DNA from: Anaerolineae bacterium
Lineage (GTDB): Bacteria > Chloroflexota > Anaerolineae > Aggregatilineales > Aggregatilineaceae
Direction of reading: 5' to 3'
Length of the DNA stretch: 64,000 bases
Assembly: GCA_018432315.1 (NCBI GenBank)
Contig: JAHDLB010000012.1
Location: 1-64,000 of the forward strand
Positions 1 through 8,731 of this stretch are shown here, piece after piece. Numbering within the stretch: position 1 is the first letter of the stretch; every line of letters starts with the position of its first letter. A program made the position numbers and the translations under genes. The notes beneath the pieces are model-generated. The model was given only the letters and a program-made list of their open reading frames with translations, was not told where the DNA came from and did not search any database.

Positions 1-62
1 ACGCGCGGGTCGGGCATATCCCCAAAGTAGACTTCCAGGCTGACGTGCGCTTCGTCGTCCAT
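1..62 (-). CDS. N-terminal fragment, possible ISAs1-type transposase
   Basis: A reading frame opens at the ATG complementary to 60-62, preceded on that strand by a purine-rich AGAGG ribosome site, and runs off the left edge after 20 codons. The visible residues include the stretch LEVYFGDMPDPR. This resembles the DPR-containing N-terminus of the domain associated with ISAs1-type DDE transposases, where a short hydrophobic-aromatic run precedes a D-x-x-DPR motif. Only 20 residues are visible, so the family call is a guess; it could be an unrelated protein. It is divergent from the MaoC gene at 229. Confidence 0.35.
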   Translation of the reverse strand, partial: MDDEAHVSLEVYFGDMPDPR

Positions 63-181
63 CTCAACCTCTTCTCTCTCCGTTGCGATGGATTCTAGCG
101 CCCCCCAGCTTTTATTCACGTTTTGATGCGTTTGCCCTGGCCCCGGCAGCCACAGCAGTTTCGTGGATCTCCAGCCTGCGC

Positions 182-187
182 TACAAT
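182..187 (+). promoter_or_regulatory. possible -10 box for the MaoC gene
   Basis: TACAAT, five of six matches to the sigma-A -10 box, lies 41 bases before the MaoC start. No convincing -35 box is seen 16 to 18 bases upstream. Confidence 0.35.
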
Positions 188-228
188 CGCAGGCAGTTTG
201 TTTTGACTCCCCAAGAGGACAATGGATT

Positions 229-708
229 ATGAGCGATTCTATTAGCGCCCAACGCGGGCTGTACTTCGAAGACTTTGAAGAGGGCATGGCGCTCGAAACG
301 CGGGGCCGGACCATCACCGAAACCGACATCGTCCAGTTTGCGGGCCTGTCGGGCGACTTCAACCCGATGCACACCGACGCCGAATACGCGGCCACCACCC
401 AGTTCGGCCAGCGCGTCGCGCACGGGCTGCTCGGCCTGTCGATCGCCAGCGGCCTGTCGTACCAACTGGGCTTTCTGGAAGGCACCGTGCTGGCCTTCAC
501 CGCGCTCGATTGGAAGTTCCGCGCACCCACGTTCATCGGCGACACGATTCGCGTGGCGGTCAAAGTGACTAAGAAGCGCGAGATGAAGGCCGCCGGCGGC
601 GGGTTCGTCTCGTTCGACGTGCAGGTGCTCAACCAGGAAGACAAGGTCACGCAAAAGGGCGACTGGACCGTCCTGGTCGCCAGCCGCCCGGCTGATGGAG
701 ATGAATAG
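229..708 (+). CDS. MaoC-like (R)-hydratase family protein
   Basis: The 159-residue protein has a single hotdog fold of the MaoC dehydratase type. The active-site signature SGDFNPMHTD lies at residues 41-50, with Asp43 and His48 in the places of the catalytic Asp/His pair of (R)-specific enoyl-CoA hydratases. These enzymes hydrate trans-2-enoyl-CoA in the cytoplasm, in beta-oxidation or in supplying hydroxyacyl-CoA. The ATG at 229 is preferred to an upstream frame-open start at 163 because AGAGG precedes it at about ten bases and the MaoC homology starts just after. It stands alone, upstream of the penicillin-binding protein gene. The substrate cannot be read from the sequence. Confidence 0.85.
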   Translation: MSDSISAQRGLYFEDFEEGMALETRGRTITETDIVQFAGLSGDFNPMHTDAEYAATTQFGQRVAHGLLGLSIASGLSYQLGFLEGTVLAFTALDWKFRAPTFIGDTIRVAVKVTKKREMKAAGGGFVSFDVQVLNQEDKVTQKGDWTVLVASRPADGDE

Positions 709-781
709 CGCCGCGATCGGTGCTAAGATAGATGGTATAGCAGTAATAGAACGAATGCCCTGACAGGTGACGAGGTGTGGT

Positions 782-3700
782 ATGGTAGACCAACCGGATA
801 AGCCGCCGGTTCCGCCGGACGCGAACGACGAATCACAGGCCAGCCCGCCGCCCGCGAAAGAGGAGCGTCCGGGCCGCAAACCGGAAGGCTGGTCCACAGG
901 CGCGCCGCTGTCGTGGCACGAGCCGCCGATCGAGGCCGGATCCTCGCGCCCGATCGTCGTCGGTGAATGGTTTGCGCCCCCTGCCGGAACGCCGGAGTCA
1001 CCCGAATCCCCCACTCCGTCACCTCCCGATCAGCCGCCCGCCTCGCCCTTCGAAGGCCTGCCGGGCGCCGATCCGGAAAAAAGCGGCGGCTGGTACACCC
1101 CGGCCAACGCCCAACTGGATGCGCTGCTCTCCGGCGCGTCGGACACGATCGTCGAGCAGCCAGACGCGGAAGGCACCGGCGCCTTTGCCGACCGGCTGGC
1201 CCGCGCCCGCGCCGATGCCAAGGCGCAGCCCCTGGATGGGCAGGTGCCGCCGGACGACGACGTGACTCAACTGGGGGACGTGACCGGGGCCCCGCCGCAG
1301 GAATTCGACGGTGAGGGCTGGACGGCTGCCGATGCCGACGATACTGTGGTGCTCCCGGCGGGAACGCAGCCCGTCGCCAGCGCATCCGGCGAACCGGCTC
1401 CGCCGCCCGGCAGCACGCCGGTCAGCCAGGATACGCCCGCCGAGCCGGGCGGGCTGACTCCTGCTGAAGCCGCCTTCCTGGCCGAACAACGCCAGGGCGA
1501 GAACCAGGGGCCTGACGGCGACGGGGGCGAACCGGGCGCCGAATCCCCAGCCGCCGATGAACCGGCTGCGGAGGCTGACGATGGGCCGGACCGGGCCGCG
1601 CCGTTCCGCGAAGTCGAGCGCAAGGTGAACATCCTGCGCCAGCGCTACCAGTCGGGGTATCTCACGCGCGACGAGCTGCAAAACGAGCTGCGCAACCTGA
1701 TGATCCTCGACGACGATGGCCGCTGGTGGATGCTCGGCCTGGAAACCAACCGCTGGTACTACTACGACGGCAAAGACTGGGTACCGGCCACGCCGCCGGG
1801 TTACGACGCGGAACCCGTCCGGGGAGACTACGCGCGCACCGAAACCGGCCTGCAAGAGGTCGCTGTCGATGCGGGCGCGCAGATCGACGCGGCCAGCATT
1901 CCCCTGGACGAGGACGGCATGCCCTTGCCGGAGCGCGTCCCCCAGGACGACCCCTCGGCAACGCTCGTCTCGCCGAACGCGCCGTTCATGGAGCCGGTGC
2001 GCCGCTCGGAGGCGCCCACCTTGCAGGGCGCGCACCAGATCGACGATGCGGCGCTGCTCGCCGGGGGCGTGATCGAAGGGATGACCCAGCCCACCCGCCC
2101 CGACAGCGGCATGAGCGAAGACGTGACGCTCCATTCGGGCGCGTTCACGCCCGGTGCCGAAGAGACCGCGCCGCATGGCATTCCCGTCCCCGGCGCCGCC
2201 AGCGGAGACACAATCGCCGGCGCTGCCGCGTCTGGGGCCGCCGCCGAAGCCATCAGCAAGCCCAGGCCCAAGCTGGGCGAGTTTCCCCAGCCCGATTACA
2301 GCGTCGCGCTGGGCTACTCCCACAACCGCAACACTTACGTCAAATGGGGCGTTCGCGGCGCGATTTTCGCCACAATCGGCGGGATGGCGCTCACGCTCCT
2401 GGTGCTGGTCGGCATCATCGGCTATTACTTCTTCAAGGTCAACCAGTACGCGGGGGCCGTTGCCGAGCTGAGCGAGCGCGCCGCCGATTTCGAGACGACG
2501 CTCATCCTCGACTCCGAGGGCACGACGCTGGCGGAATTCAGCGACTACAGCCGGCTCGATTCCGGCGCGCGCACCGAGATCCCGCTGGCCTCGATCTCGC
2601 CCTGGCTGATTCACGCCACCGTCGCGACCGAAAACGAGACGTTCTACACCGATCCGGGCTTCAGCGTGTTGGCGATCATCCGCGCGACGATTCAGAATCT
2701 GCGCGAGGGCGATACCGTCTCCGGCGCCAGCACGATCACCCAACAGCTCGCCCGCGCCCTGGTGCTCGAAACCGAGTTCGCCTCGCAGCGAACGAACGAG
2801 CGCAAAATCGTCGAGATCATCGTCGCGTCGGAAATCAAGCGCAAGTACAGCAAAAACGAAATCCTGGAGATTTACCTCAATGAGATCTTTTACGGCAACC
2901 GCGCTTACGGCATCGAAGCCGCCGCGCAGACGTATTTCAACAAGCCGGCCAGCCAGCTCAACCCGGCGGAGGCCGCCTTCCTGGCCGGGCTGCCCCAGTC
3001 GCCCGCCACCTACGACCCGGTGATCAACCGCGAAGCCGCCTTTGCGCGCATGCACACCGTCCTGCGGCTGATGTCCGAGGCCAACGGCACGGGCTGCATC
3101 CGGATCGAGCACCAGGACGCGACCGAGTGGGCAGTCCCCAACGGGGGCGCGCTGTGCATCACCGCCCGGGAGGAATCCGACGGCAGCACGTCTTATTACT
3201 ACCAGACGCCCAACATGACCGAGCCGGTCGATATGGTGCTGGATATCGCCAACGTGGAGATCGCGGCCTACCACGCGCCGGAGTTCGAAGCGCAGCACCC
3301 GCACTTCGTCAACTACGTGTGGCAGCAGCTCGAGGCGGAATACGGCTCGCAGGCGATTTACGCCGCCGGGTTCCGCGTCTACACGACCCTCAACGAGTCG
3401 ATCCAGCGCGCCGCCGAGCAGGCTGTGGCCGAGAACCTGGCTACACTTCGCTCGCGCGGCGTGGATGCCGAGAATGCGTCTGTCGTCGCCGTCCGGCCCT
3501 CGGATGGCGCGGTGTTGGCGATGGTGGGCAGCGCGGATTACGACAACGAGGACATCGACGGGCAGGTGAACGTCGCGTTCACAGCCCAACAGCCGGGGTC
3601 CTCGATCAAGCCGTTCGTCTACCTGACGGCCTTCACACCGGACGAACAGGGCCGCTACTGGACGCCGGCGACGGTGATCTGGGATGTGTACACCGATTTC

Positions 3701-5215
3701 AACGGCTACGTCCCGCTCAACTACGACCGGACCTACCACGGCCCACAGTCGGCGCGCGCCTCGCTCGCCAACTCGCTGAACGTGCCGGCGGTGAAAGCAC
3801 TCAACTACACCGGCCTGCTGCGGTTCACCGAGATGGCCGAGCGCTTCGGGCTGCGCTTTCCGCTGGGCAACCCCGTCGAGCGTAACGCCGGGCTGCCCAC
3901 GGCGCTAGGCGCGGTCGAGGTGCGCCTGTTCGACATGGTGAACGCCTACGCGACCCTGGCGAACAATGGCCGCCGGGTGTCGCCCTACTCGATTCTGTTC
4001 ATCGAAGACAGCAAGGGCAACGAGATTTACCGCGCCGACACCAGCCCGCAGGGCGAGCAGATCGTGCAGCCGGAGCTGGCCTTCCTGGTGACCAGCATCC
4101 TGTCCGACAACGAAGCCCGCGCCGCCGAGTTTGGCCGTGGGTGGCCGCTGGAGCTGCAGGGCGGGCGCATCGCCGCCGTCAAGACCGGCACCACCGACGA
4201 CAGCCGCGATATCTGGACGGTGGGCTACACGCCCCAGTTCGCGGTGGGCGTGTGGGTCGGGAACACCGACAACCGGCCCATGTACGGGATCACGGGCTAT
4301 GGGGGCGCCGCGCCGATCTGGAACGCGGTGATGGAGGCGGCGCACCAGGGGCTGACGGTCGAGCAGTTCAACCCGCCGGGCAACCTGACGCAGATCGAAG
4401 TCTGCGCCGACTCCGGCGCGCAGCCCTCACCGGCCTGCGCCGGGCGGACCCGCTGGGAGATCTTCGCCAACAGCGCCCCACCGCCCGGCCCCAACCAGGA
4501 CATCTTCCGGACCGTCGAGGTGGACTCGTTCACCGGCAAGTTGGTCAACGACTACTGCCGCGACGAGGTCGAGACGCGCTCGTTCCTGGCAATCGACGAC
4601 TCGACGGCCTACAACTGGATCAACAACACCGGCGAGGGCAACGCCTGGGCCCAGGCGCGCGGCCTGGAGCTGCCCGTCATGCCGCCGCCGACCGAGTTCT
4701 GCGACCCGAACGAGCCGCGCCCGGTCGTCGTGCTGGACTTCCCGACCGAGAACATGACCGTCGAGGGCGTCCTGCCGCTGCGGGGCGCGGTCACCATGCC
4801 GGAATTCAACCGCTACGAGGTCCGGCTGGGCACCGGCCACAACGCCGAGTCGTTCGGGCAGGCGGTCATCGTCGAGCAGACGCAGTGGCCCCAGGGCGAA
4901 TCGGTCATCGGACAGATCGACACGCGCAACTACGAAAACGGCCCCTACACCATCCGGCTGGTCGTGATCGACAACTTTGGCCGCGACGTCGCGCGCACGG
5001 TCAACATCAACATCAACAACCCGCAGCCGACGGCGGAACCTACCGCGTTCCCAACCGCCACACCGGCGCCGACGCTGACTCCGCCCGCGCCGGACGCAGG
5101 CCAGCAGCCGGGGATCGACGCCGTGCCGACGACCGATCCGAACATGCTGATCGCGTCCCCGACGCTGGCGCCGACCCTGACGCCAACCTGGACGCTGACG
5201 CCCACACCGCAATAG
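782..5215 (+). CDS. class A penicillin-binding protein (GT51 + transpeptidase) with very long cytoplasmic tail
   Basis: This bifunctional peptidoglycan synthase of about 1477 residues polymerises lipid II and cross-links stem peptides outside the membrane. A single membrane segment lies near residues 523-551. The GT51 glycosyltransferase follows: ENETFY near 617 stands for the usual EDxxFxxH motif, and GASTITQQ is near 648. The transpeptidase shows SSIK near 940 (catalytic Ser), SLN near 999 and KTGT near 1133. The C-terminus has an extracellular beta-type domain and a Thr/Pro-rich tail. Unusually, about 520 residues precede the membrane segment. They are mostly acidic and proline-rich, with a folded insert near 280-340 containing RWWMLGLETNRWYYYDG. 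The ATG at 782 has GAGG six bases upstream and is preferred to GTG 767. Typical family members have only short cytoplasmic tails. Confidence 0.9.
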   Translation: MVDQPDKPPVPPDANDESQASPPPAKEERPGRKPEGWSTGAPLSWHEPPIEAGSSRPIVVGEWFAPPAGTPESPESPTPSPPDQPPASPFEGLPGADPEKSGGWYTPANAQLDALLSGASDTIVEQPDAEGTGAFADRLARARADAKAQPLDGQVPPDDDVTQLGDVTGAPPQEFDGEGWTAADADDTVVLPAGTQPVASASGEPAPPPGSTPVSQDTPAEPGGLTPAEAAFLAEQRQGENQGPDGDGGEPGAESPAADEPAAEADDGPDRAAPFREVERKVNILRQRYQSGYLTRDELQNELRNLMILDDDGRWWMLGLETNRWYYYDGKDWVPATPPGYDAEPVRGDYARTETGLQEVAVDAGAQIDAASIPLDEDGMPLPERVPQDDPSATLVSPNAPFMEPVRRSEAPTLQGAHQIDDAALLAGGVIEGMTQPTRPDSGMSEDVTLHSGAFTPGAEETAPHGIPVPGAASGDTIAGAAASGAAAEAISKPRPKLGEFPQPDYSVALGYSHNRNTYVKWGVRGAIFATIGGMALTLLVLVGIIGYYFFKVNQYAGAVAELSERAADFETTLILDSEGTTLAEFSDYSRLDSGARTEIPLASISPWLIHATVATENETFYTDPGFSVLAIIRATIQNLREGDTVSGASTITQQLARALVLETEFASQRTNERKIVEIIVASEIKRKYSKNEILEIYLNEIFYGNRAYGIEAAAQTYFNKPASQLNPAEAAFLAGLPQSPATYDPVINREAAFARMHTVLRLMSEANGTGCIRIEHQDATEWAVPNGGALCITAREESDGSTSYYYQTPNMTEPVDMVLDIANVEIAAYHAPEFEAQHPHFVNYVWQQLEAEYGSQAIYAAGFRVYTTLNESIQRAAEQAVAENLATLRSRGVDAENASVVAVRPSDGAVLAMVGSADYDNEDIDGQVNVAFTAQQPGSSIKPFVYLTAFTPDEQGRYWTPATVIWDVYTDFNGYVPLNYDRTYHGPQSARASLANSLNVPAVKALNYTGLLRFTEMAERFGLRFPLGNPVERNAGLPTALGAVEVRLFDMVNAYATLANNGRRVSPYSILFIEDSKGNEIYRADTSPQGEQIVQPELAFLVTSILSDNEARAAEFGRGWPLELQGGRIAAVKTGTTDDSRDIWTVGYTPQFAVGVWVGNTDNRPMYGITGYGGAAPIWNAVMEAAHQGLTVEQFNPPGNLTQIEVCADSGAQPSPACAGRTRWEIFANSAPPPGPNQDIFRTVEVDSFTGKLVNDYCRDEVETRSFLAIDDSTAYNWINNTGEGNAWAQARGLELPVMPPPTEFCDPNEPRPVVVLDFPTENMTVEGVLPLRGAVTMPEFNRYEVRLGTGHNAESFGQAVIVEQTQWPQGESVIGQIDTRNYENGPYTIRLVVIDNFGRDVARTVNININNPQPTAEPTAFPTATPAPTLTPPAPDAGQQPGIDAVPTTDPNMLIASPTLAPTLTPTWTLTPTPQ

Positions 5216-5237
5216 GGGGATCTTTCGCCATCTGGCC

Positions 5238-5262
5238 GGGGCGTGCGAAGGTTGCACGCCCC
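5238..5262 (+). terminator. hairpin after the PBP gene, possible terminator
   Basis: A perfect 9-bp inverted repeat (GGGGCGTGC / GCACGCCCC, 7-base loop) lies 23 bases after the PBP stop. No T-tract follows, so it may be a weak terminator or an mRNA-end stabiliser before the GNAT gene. Confidence 0.45.
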
Positions 5263-5287
5263 GCTGTGTCTCTGCCGGGAGAATGAC

Positions 5288-6181
5288 GTGAGCCTGGACT
5301 GGAACGACCGCTATCAACCCCGCCGCCAGCCGGACCGGACGCTGCGCAGCATGACGCCCGACGACATCCCGGCAGCCGCCGCGCTGTTCGACCGCGTGGG
5401 CTGGACGCTCGGCCCGGCGGACTGGGCGCGCCTGCTGCACTGGTCGCCCGATGGGTGTTTCGTGGTCGAAGAAGAGGAGCGCGGCGTGATCGGGACCGTC
5501 AGCACGACGCCGTATGACACCGCGCTCGCCTGGATCGGCATGTTGATCGTGGACCCGGATCGCCAGCGGCAGGGCATCGGTCGCCAATTGATGCGCGCCG
5601 CGCTCGACTACTTGATCGCCCGCGGCACGGCGCGGATCATGCTCGACGCGACCGAGGGAGGCCGCCCGCTCTACGAGAGCATGGGCTTCCGCCGCGTGGT
5701 TGCCGTCGAGCGGTGGGAAGGCAAAGCCAGCACGTACCTGGGGCCGCGCGCCCGCACCATGCAGCCGGAAGACGTGACCGCCGTCCTGGAGCTGGACACG
5801 GTGCTGTTCGGCCTGAGGCGCACGCACATTCTCGCCCGGCTGTTGGAGGAGTTCCCTGGGCTGGCGTGGGTCGATTATGAGCGCGGGCAGTTGGAGGGAT
5901 ACATGCTCGCCCGGCGCACACCCACCGGCTATTACCTGGGACCGTGGATGAGCTGGACCGCGGTCTCTGCCGAGCGCCTGCTGAGGGTGGCGCTGGAGCA
6001 GTTGCAGGGCGAAAACCTGACGGTGAATGTCCCGGACAACAACGCCCGCGGGCTGATCCTCATGCACAACCACAACTTCCGCCGCCTCCGGCACTGCACG
6101 CGCATGATCTACGGCGATGCCGCGCCGGTCCACGGGGAACCGCTGGCCCAGCTCTCGGTCGCGGCGCTGGCAACGGGCTGA
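5288..6181 (+). CDS. tandem GNAT-fold N-acetyltransferase
   Basis: This 297-residue cytoplasmic protein carries two GNAT-type halves. The first (about residues 18-140) has a clear acetyl-CoA pyrophosphate loop, RQRQGIGRQL near 92-101, after a beta strand that ends in VDP. The second (about 150-290) matches the C-terminal half of two-domain GNAT proteins of the Acetyltransf_18 kind and has no obvious Q/RxxGxG loop, so it probably binds substrate or is inactive. The start is GTG 5288, with GGGAG seven bases ahead; an upstream in-frame GTG at 5243 lies inside the hairpin region and is rejected. The acyl acceptor is unknown. Confidence 0.8.
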   Translation: MSLDWNDRYQPRRQPDRTLRSMTPDDIPAAAALFDRVGWTLGPADWARLLHWSPDGCFVVEEEERGVIGTVSTTPYDTALAWIGMLIVDPDRQRQGIGRQLMRAALDYLIARGTARIMLDATEGGRPLYESMGFRRVVAVERWEGKASTYLGPRARTMQPEDVTAVLELDTVLFGLRRTHILARLLEEFPGLAWVDYERGQLEGYMLARRTPTGYYLGPWMSWTAVSAERLLRVALEQLQGENLTVNVPDNNARGLILMHNHNFRRLRHCTRMIYGDAAPVHGEPLAQLSVAALATG

Positions 6182-6190
6182 CGGCGCGGG

Positions 6191-7726
6191 TTAGAAGTTG
6201 TGCAGATCCTCCAGCAGAATCAGCCCCTGGCGCAGCGCGATCAACGAGGCTTCCGTGCGCGTCTTGGCGCCCACCTGGTCGATCAGCGTCATGAGCTGGG
6301 CGTCGACCAACTGCGAGTCGATGTTGATCCGGCTGGCGATCTGCTCGTTGGTCAGCCCGGCAGCGATCCCGGTGAGGATCGCGCGGTCCAGGTCGGTCAG
6401 GGCTTCGGCCTCGGACGTATCGCGCGTGACCAGCCCCTGCACGACGCGCTCGGCCACGCCCCGCCCCAGGATCAGGTGCCCGTCGACCACGTCGCGCACC
6501 GCCTGGACCAGCTCCTCTTCACTGGCGGTCTTCAGGACGTAGCCATGCGCCCCGGCACGCAGGGCGCGCATGATGTAGGCGTCCTCGTCGCGGCCCGTGA
6601 GGACCAACACCTTGACGTCCGGCCAGGACTTGCGCACCTCCGGCAGAATATCCAACCCGCTCGTGCCGGGCATGTTCAGGTCGAGCAGCAGCAGATCGGG
6701 CTGTTTTTCGGCCAGAATCGCCAGCGCCTGGGCGCCGTCGTCGGCCTCGCCCACGACCTCGATCGAGGGGTGATCGTTGAGGTACATCGCCAGGCTGGTG
6801 CGCAGAATGCGGTGATCGTCGGCCAGCACGACGCGGATCACGGCGGCCTGCCGCGTCTCCGGGAGCGGCGAGACGGCGGGCGCCTGGTCGGTCTGCTCGT
6901 CGAGCACCACATCGACGGTCTGCGAGCGGCGCGACGACATCGCGGCCAGCGCCGTCGCCATCGCCCCCGCCGATTCGAACCGGCCATCGGGCTGTTTTTC
7001 CAGCGCCTTGAGGATCGTCCGTTCCAGGCTGCGCGGGATATCCGGCACCAGCTCGCTGGGCGGCTTGGGCTGCTTCTTGACTTGCTGGAGCAGCAAGACG
7101 CCGATATCATCCGCGTCAAACGGCAGCACGCCGGTCACCAGCTCGTAGAGGACCACGCCGGTCGAGTAGATGTCGGTGTGAAACGTGAGCGGAAAGCCCT
7201 GGGCCTGTTCGGGCGAGAGGTAGGCCGGGGTGCCAATGATGCGCCCGGCAGCGGTCAGGCGCTTGGCCTCGCCGCTGATCGCCAGCCCGAAATCCATGAT
7301 CTTGACCTGGCCGGTGGGCGTGATGTGAATGTTGGCGGGCTTGATGTCGCGGTGAATCAGGCCCTTGCGGTGGGCGTAATCGAGCGCCTGGCAGATCTGG
7401 CGGCCAAACTCGGCGACGACCGGCGGCGCCGCCGGGATGAACGAGTGCAGCGGGCGGCCTTCGATATGCTCGATGACCAGGTAGGGCCGGTCGCCTTCCT
7501 CGCCCACGTCGTAGATCGCCATGATGTTGGCGTGGTTCAGTCGCGCCGCGGAGAGCGCCTCGCGCTGGAACCGCTTGCGGGTGGTGCTGTCCACGTAGGG
7601 CAGCAGCACTTTGATCGCGACGACGCGCTCGAGGCGGTGGTCCAGCCCCCGGTACACGGCGGCTGTCGCGCCTTCGCCGATCAATTCGAGGATTTCATAC
7701 CGGTTATTGAGCTTCTGACCTAACAT
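6191..7726 (-). CDS. Ser/Thr protein kinase fused to a NarL-type response regulator
   Basis: This 511-residue protein joins two signalling systems in one chain. Residues 11-265 are a Hanks-type kinase: glycine loop GEGATAAVYRG, Lys39 in VAIKV, HRDIKPAN at 125-132, DFG at 145-147 and a GTPAYLSPEQ activation segment. After a linker, residues 297-415 form a receiver domain with the acidic pair DD at 303-304, phospho-acceptor Asp349 and Lys399. The C-terminus (about 441-500) has a LuxR/NarL-like helix-turn-helix shape, but the sequence is weak. There is no membrane segment, so it is cytosolic. The start is ATG 7726, with GGGCGG upstream; a TTG 12 codons earlier is unlikely. It is divergent from the lipoprotein at 7847. 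Kinase control of the attached regulator, or the reverse, is inferred only. Confidence 0.88.
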   Translation of the reverse strand: MLGQKLNNRYEILELIGEGATAAVYRGLDHRLERVVAIKVLLPYVDSTTRKRFQREALSAARLNHANIMAIYDVGEEGDRPYLVIEHIEGRPLHSFIPAAPPVVAEFGRQICQALDYAHRKGLIHRDIKPANIHITPTGQVKIMDFGLAISGEAKRLTAAGRIIGTPAYLSPEQAQGFPLTFHTDIYSTGVVLYELVTGVLPFDADDIGVLLLQQVKKQPKPPSELVPDIPRSLERTILKALEKQPDGRFESAGAMATALAAMSSRRSQTVDVVLDEQTDQAPAVSPLPETRQAAVIRVVLADDHRILRTSLAMYLNDHPSIEVVGEADDGAQALAILAEKQPDLLLLDLNMPGTSGLDILPEVRKSWPDVKVLVLTGRDEDAYIMRALRAGAHGYVLKTASEEELVQAVRDVVDGHLILGRGVAERVVQGLVTRDTSEAEALTDLDRAILTGIAAGLTNEQIASRINIDSQLVDAQLMTLIDQVGAKTRTEASLIALRQGLILLEDLHNF

Positions 7727-7764
7727 ATTCCGCCCGCCCTTTAGGTCCGGATAAATCGGCAACG

Positions 7765-7793
7765 AGTGTACAAACGACGACGGTGATCTGCAA
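7765..7793 (-). promoter_or_regulatory. candidate promoter of the kinase-regulator gene
   Basis: Read on the minus strand, TTGCAG, a 17-base spacer and TACACT lie about 40 bases before the kinase ATG. The spacing is ideal but the boxes are only moderate matches to sigma-A. Confidence 0.4.
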
Positions 7794-7846
7794 CTATTCT
7801 GACGGGAAAGCCGTACAACGCGCTAAACGTTCCACGAGGAGATCCG

Positions 7847-8689
7847 ATGCGACAAAAGACATTCCTGCGAGCTGCGCTGTTCGCCATCCTGATCGTAACC
7901 ACGGCTGCCGGCTGCAGCGCCATCGACGACGTCCGCGATGTGTCCGATACGGTGGACGGCGCGGTCGAGCTGCTCGACGCGATCGAGCAGGACAGCGCGT
8001 GGGACACCATCACCGATGGGCTGGATAACCTGGATGCCCAGGCGAGCGGCTACCGGGCGACGGTGCGCGTTCAGGCCGGCCCGGTTAACGCAGCGGGCGA
8101 GTTCAGCGGCGCGCTGGCCGAAGACGTGACGATCGACTTCCAGGCGGACGCGCGAGGCGCCGCGCTGGCCGACCTGGCGCGCGGGGACGTCCGCCGGACG
8201 TTCTACGTCGAGCCGACCGGGGGCGACCCGGACGTGTACGAGATCATCGATGGACAGTACACCTGTGCGAATGACGGCGACGCCCCCTTCCGCGACGGAC
8301 TCGGCGGCATCTTCGAAGATTACGCGCAGGCGGCGACCGGCGCTCAACTGCTGGCGGTTGCCAACGAACTGGACGAAGACGCGGCCATCGCCGGGCGCGA
8401 CGCGACGCGCTACGAGCTCGAGTCCAAAGTGCCGGACGCCCTCGCCATTCTGGAGCGATTCGACAACCCTGAACTGCAGGCGCGGCTGGACGAGGCGGGG
8501 AGTTTCGCGCTGGCGGGCGACCTGTATCTCGACGACGAGACGGGCGCGCTGCTCGCCGTCACCAGCGACTACACGGCCCGCACCGGCGACGAACGCGCCT
8601 CGTTCCGGTTCGAGATCACGCGGTGGGGCGACGTGCCGGACATCGCGCCGCCCGCCGCTGAGAACATCGCCCAGCCGTGCCCCGGCTGA
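7847..8689 (+). CDS. lipoprotein of unknown function
   Basis: The 280-residue product has a typical lipoprotein signal peptide: an MRQK start, a hydrophobic core and lipobox TAAGC with Cys near residue 24. It should be anchored on the outer face of the membrane. The rest is acidic and rich in beta-strand patterns such as GYRATVRVQ, with a strand-rich C-terminal half, reminiscent in layout of LppX/LprG-like lipoproteins. I cannot assign a family from motifs. Two further cysteines (in YTCAND and QPCPG) could form a disulfide. GAGGAG lies seven bases before ATG 7847. It is divergent from the kinase gene and convergent with the WD40 lipoprotein gene. Confidence 0.75.
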   Translation: MRQKTFLRAALFAILIVTTAAGCSAIDDVRDVSDTVDGAVELLDAIEQDSAWDTITDGLDNLDAQASGYRATVRVQAGPVNAAGEFSGALAEDVTIDFQADARGAALADLARGDVRRTFYVEPTGGDPDVYEIIDGQYTCANDGDAPFRDGLGGIFEDYAQAATGAQLLAVANELDEDAAIAGRDATRYELESKVPDALAILERFDNPELQARLDEAGSFALAGDLYLDDETGALLAVTSDYTARTGDERASFRFEITRWGDVPDIAPPAAENIAQPCPG

Positions 8690-8698
8690 GTCACGGCG

Positions 8699-8721
8699 CC
8701 GGGCAGGAAAACCCCGCCCGG
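8699..8721. terminator. weak hairpin between convergent lipoprotein genes
   Basis: CCGGGC and GCCCGG arms with an 11-base loop occupy the 42-base space between two convergent genes. There is no clear T-tract, so terminator function is tentative. Confidence 0.3.
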
Positions 8722-8731
8722 AGCGCGGCGC

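Noticed and set aside
1019-3739. Open frame of about 900 codons on the minus strand opposite the PBP gene
   Set aside because: It is a shadow of a high-GC gene: composition is Arg/Gly/Val-rich and repetitive, there is no ribosome site, and the plus strand has clear PBP motifs.
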